Source of the DNA: Amoebophrya sp. A120
Taxonomy: Eukaryota > Sar > Dinophyceae > Syndiniales > Amoebophryaceae
DNA length: 64,000 nucleotides
Direction: 5' to 3'
Assembly (NCBI GenBank): GCA_905178155.1
Contig: CAJINV010000008.1
Span: forward strand, 3,701,533 to 3,765,532
Below the pieces are notes generated by a model. That model was not told the DNA's origin and did no database searches. It saw only the letters and a list, made by a program, of their open reading frames with translations. Shown here in pieces: positions 63,101-64,000 of the stretch. Position 1 is the first letter of the stretch, and each line of letters starts with the position of its first letter. The position numbers and the translations under genes are program-made.

Positions 63101-63962
63101 GGGACGTTCCCCGCCCACCTCGCGCGACCATACCAGCCACCGCCTGGGCAGGTGGCGGGGGCGTCCGGCATGGACTTGGGGTCTTCTTTTCCGCTTCTCG
63201 CCCGGGCCCACGTGCACTAGCCAGAGCCTTCACGTCCCGCGCCGCTCGCTCTACCACGATATCGCGCGAGCCTTCCCGACCCGGACCTGGTGGACCCCGA
63301 GGCCGATCGGGTTTCAGCGTCCAACTGCGAACGACCAGCAACGGTGGTTCCTGCGGGCCGTCCAGTTCGGGCGCCTCGCCCTTCCTGGTGGAAAACAACT
63401 TTTCCGTAACGATACCGGCGCCGGCGTCCCCCACCTGTTGATAAGGAGAGGGGAGGCGCGACCCAGGTGGGGGCGCCGGAACAGGTATAAAAGTGTTGTT
63501 TTGAGCAGACGATGGACTGGTGCTGGTGCTTCTTCGTTTGCTTTCTCCTGCCGCGTGGTGCTGTTCCCCCAACACGACCTTCAGGTAGCCCACCGCTCGT
63601 CGCTGTGTTCCTCACGTACTAAACAGAACCACCGGTCCGGCCTGATCCGCTTGCACGTCGACGTCGCTGACCGAACTCGCTCGACCCGGACCTGGTGTAG
63701 CCGCGAACTGGCTACTGCAATTGCTCTAGGCGGACCGAACCCCCCCGGTGCCCCTGTCCTGCTCGGGTGGAAATGCGGGAGGGGGCACCGGAGCAGGTAT
63801 TATGTGTTTGTCCGGATGTCGTGCTCCTTCGTCCTGCATGATCCACATGCCGTTGTCCTGCGTTCCCACGACCACAAACAGGTGGTCCACCGATGGTGCC
63901 CGGAGTCAGGCCGACGGCCGCCGGCGGATTTTTCCGCTAAACAGCGGCTGAAAAAATGCTAA
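57153..63962 (+). CDS. Reverse transcriptase / RNase H polyprotein of a LINE element
   Basis: The frame is open from 57153 (no ATG before 57627, which fits 5' truncation) to 63962, but recognisable protein ends near 60900. It copies the element's RNA into DNA at the target site. A charged pre-RT region precedes the polymerase (WSVYREEMTKYL, about residue 203). Polymerase blocks are SYRPVALTSVVCKILERCV (about 476), VLLDLSTAFDRLE (about 548), RQGVPQGTVCGP (about 614) and FLYMDDVALSL (about 649), so both catalytic Asp blocks are intact. RNase H has IYTDGS (about 936), DAERQALL (about 976), VTDSQSN (about 1003) and NEVADKLAS (about 1054). A finger YACPFCSRK, then HLVAGCPE lies near 1161-1186, followed by an acidic run (about 1236-1255). 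Beyond that, low stop frequency in GC-rich repeats keeps the frame open; I doubt that part is protein. Confidence 0.8.
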   Translation: MIPHAPVRPEVLEARERLPTLDDRTGGGGSFGGSGKLPFFGAYNKYVEHISQPRGALDTGPAGNRLQDAEGAGIGHAAHTHEALDAQAQLADDAATEASVARRWGDKKSSTSGAARRRAKRLKRQAGDCAAPAHQGAWPSVGKTLRTAAAVVASCGAAMIGAIVPWPTARPPAQQDDVLTLSPTNETVAPPRTTRMLFQKAKWSVYREEMTKYLQAHPVTQKTTLADRAELFRSAVVEASKKAIPRATAKPRRRAEKQKQQTELELAIAMRNSCKRMTIVARTAEGRQYWSDQTRQATKRIVAAENDRKRKAFRREAERAQQTTAGAFRLLRQLEAGGRPVRAEAKVLTHRGKQHSQGLATVFAEHYGSLPQLPQQEVDSARTEAEEVFRAEIPKDAGVTFSLDEVQAAISSQAGSSAAGPDGVQGAQVKNLPTEAKKFLANFFSECATTGVCPKAYKREKLKPLLKAGKPNHLPGSYRPVALTSVVCKILERCVQQRARQLFVSSGLPSRSLRQYGDSKGRGAAEHVATLAARAQQTFRNGRKRATVLLDLSTAFDRLEANKFAAEALRSRFVLPPQQRVQFVLLVRWMRNFCLDRFRVVEYDGGRTEAHAVRQGVPQGTVCGPTIWCFFFNAVARCVEDLAPGLDVFLYMDDVALSLDYIDPKQAQAILQTALNRIAAWCSSSNMELSPGKCSVIILQRMYVGETQELPLHINGVPLPYDAAPKFLGVSLDREMKFTTHAQKTVAKARRRMAAVRALSRNSWTRGADIRVMYRLFVESLFRYGLGTYFPALPQKEKAEMEQIQQQAARLILGAPRTANGEAVVFEAGLQSLSDLTTVEAAALVGRAMSRPQGDPLRTEVERGAQVVDWVDRAFEAITGSALPGGTEVQVEHGGCLPQDGISSVHCAIEAGKLRFDPYGVPDVELRRATQAADIAIYTDGSVREFCYSAGIVVDGGENLYEEYAWPCGCFGDSFDAERQALLGSFMLMQDRSEFAGTRVILVTDSQSNLEALLNPRIRDESDVGLYNALAGAVENVQHLWLVFTKSHRNVVAGNEVADKLASLVTKHSSNFNDTGARVTHRQVKQEVQRSVKNATRKCLQGRGEKAPDAEGGSKTLSTLLGVSEFKKNPVDSVCATREDEILYNCARLGLACSDSTGRDYACPFCSRKGVRGEEASTWHLVAGCPELESLRIPPEDACEEVNGPFVWGPHLLQDDPAWGVEYLACVRDLLKEPYEEEDCGEDCDDDDEADERSIAAPDETADDGWQGGGELEQDADPEMLWAAAGDYVGVPERERSHAVVVPGGRSRGCWSLAALTAAGEALGWTGPGIRRPGCSVSVGNLVHLPSTSRTADVGVRATDLAQQPWNSSHDHKFRLQLAASAAARKISVCKKVAPGRPPPTPRTHTAGPEGGWGRPARRRLDTSPPPSRPIHYDLHAPLHDLFITTCRLSPVPANPTFLTAPPPEPSNNRTQGREAAGGSSATAVILRRYGVDFGGSVETAEANRTGTQQLQDQHTVLRAKQQKEPPTRLPGANTNQSRSPEPQTSRTRAQEAGHGSRGAGSRARVRSCRFGATGVLLRQYGVDCRREAGTPGADQSGTQQRRGPHTVLRAKRGEEPPTRTPGANNSQPTQQQRQQTTRNTGDTAAATPLLLITGCGTPGRGTSFGRITWTSEREALGTTTESGGGRRHEVDPKTTAALRELDHTKQSDDQATGGAQFVRGNKNHPPAPRLVITGKPAHIFDFSLAPGGSSDDHKFRLAASSAARNVSVCEKAAPGRPPPTPRTHTAVPDGGWGRPARYSSTLLLCDVVSLSPRAICLVSHAHFPPVFPCPNFSKQHGRRRIDAGCSPNFPQYLPLRPVHYTFPATRPTKLSSDLPQAHDAGDGSWSSRDFARPPPRSCCIAETGVILRRYGVAFERNGGTAEANRTGTQQVEDRHTVLRAKQRKEPPTRLPGANTNQPTQQQRHQTTGSTGDTATAREKAAPGRSPPTSRDHTSHRLGRWRGRPAWTWGLLFRFSPGPTCTSQSLHVPRRSLYHDIARAFPTRTWWTPRPIGFQRPTANDQQRWFLRAVQFGRLALPGGKQLFRNDTGAGVPHLLIRRGEARPRWGRRNRYKSVVLSRRWTGAGASSFAFSCRVVLFPQHDLQVAHRSSLCSSRTKQNHRSGLIRLHVDVADRTRSTRTWCSRELATAIALGGPNPPGAPVLLGWKCGRGHRSRYYVFVRMSCSFVLHDPHAVVLRSHDHKQVVHRWCPESGRRPPADFSAKQRLKKC
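61260..62545. repeat. LINE 3' repeat Q, two full copies plus a third at 63088-63175
   Basis: Copies at 61260-61404 and 62407-62545 share AGCGCCAGGACGTCCCCCAC and GGGGGGTGGGGGCGTCCGGC. Each forms a 16-bp hairpin (GCC, GGACG and CCCCCACC pairing with GGTGGGGG, CGTCC and GGC) with two single-base bulges. The third, diverged copy keeps the stem with compensating changes. Confidence 0.75.
61608..63030. repeat. LINE 3' repeat P, three copies
   Basis: Copies at about 61608-61775, 61880-62035 and 62870-63030 share CATACCGTGCTAAGAGCAAA and CCCCCCACGCGA. Copies one and three start with ACGGTATGG, which pairs with CATACCGT about 80 bases on; in copy three the pairing extends to 11 bp (ACGGTATGGCG with CGCCATACCGT). 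Confidence 0.75.
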
Positions 63963-64000
63963 AAGTAATCGGCAGGGCGGCGGTTTCGCGCCGTTCGCCG

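Larger units (their letters stand above)
57061..64000 (+). mobile_element. Non-LTR (LINE) retrotransposon, apparently without endonuclease
   Basis: The left border is marked by a 31-bp unit with CGATAATATTTTGTGATCCC repeated about 2.5 times (57067-57165). One open frame follows with reverse transcriptase, RNase H and a CCHC-like finger. A GC-rich 3' region with repeats and hairpins runs to the window end, where no poly(A) tail or right border is seen. An apurinic-like endonuclease, usual upstream of the reverse transcriptase, is absent, so the copy is probably 5'-truncated. GC content is far above the DNA left of 57060. Confidence 0.85.

Noticed and set aside
63482-63492. TATA-like box (GTATAAAAG) in the retrotransposon 3' region
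   Set aside because: Single short match in repetitive DNA; no gene start follows and promoters of this kind are not established for dinoflagellates.
60900-63962. The whole 2269-codon frame as one protein
   Set aside because: After the CCHC-like finger and acidic run the sequence consists of GC-rich direct repeats and hairpins that are open in several frames; no domain is recognisable.

Overview
The window looks like nuclear DNA of a dinoflagellate-lineage protist. The closest match I can name is a parasitic syndinian of the Amoebophrya type. Three observations support this: every recognisable gene lies on the + strand, as in the one-directional gene arrays of dinoflagellates; the proteins are long, with conserved domains interrupted by Ser/Ala/Gly/Glu-rich inserts; and the coding regions are packed with intron-like mobile elements resembling the invasive intronic elements reported from Amoebophrya. 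The genus is an inference, because no rRNA or organelle marker is present.

Layout. 803-5023: tubulin tyrosine ligase-like protein (TTLL3/8, glycylase type). 5374-9450: type II membrane protein of glycosyltransferase family 32 type. 10268-15049: glycoside hydrolase family 15 protein, interrupted by four clear and two probable introns. 16077-18836: adenosine deaminase-like protein (ADAL/MAPDA type) with two introners. 18665-25556: accessory region with six copies of a short conserved repeat, a rearranged duplicate of the TTLL tail plus GT32 head, fragments of unknown genes, minisatellites and a hairpin array. 27295-37587: 2871-residue JmjC protein assembled from seven exons. 42229-43139: single-pass membrane protein with the only convincing GT-AG intron. 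44074-49391: CC2D1/Lgd homologue. 50326-51516: small Cys-rich protein. 53481-56220: polytopic membrane protein. 57061-64000: non-LTR retrotransposon with reverse transcriptase, RNase H and a structured, repetitive 3' region.

The main discovery is the introner system. I count 21 clear elements of 156-544 bp, plus three degenerate candidates. They fall into at least seven families by terminal inverted repeat. Nearly all begin TAT and end ATA, are flanked by a 5-bp direct repeat, and lack GT-AG ends. Removing an element plus one copy of the direct repeat restores the reading frame and the conserved protein in every recognisable host gene. The families share a subterminal motif (TTGTCATGC near the 5' end, GCATGACAA near the 3' end). 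One element occurs in opposite orientations in two genes, and none is found in the roughly 13 kb of gene-free DNA. No autonomous transposase partner is visible in the window.

The genes do not form a pathway: tubulin modification, glycan synthesis and breakdown, purine deamination, chromatin or protein hydroxylation and endosomal sorting are simply neighbours. All exon coordinates were worked out by eye from frame, direct repeats and domain continuity, without transcript evidence.
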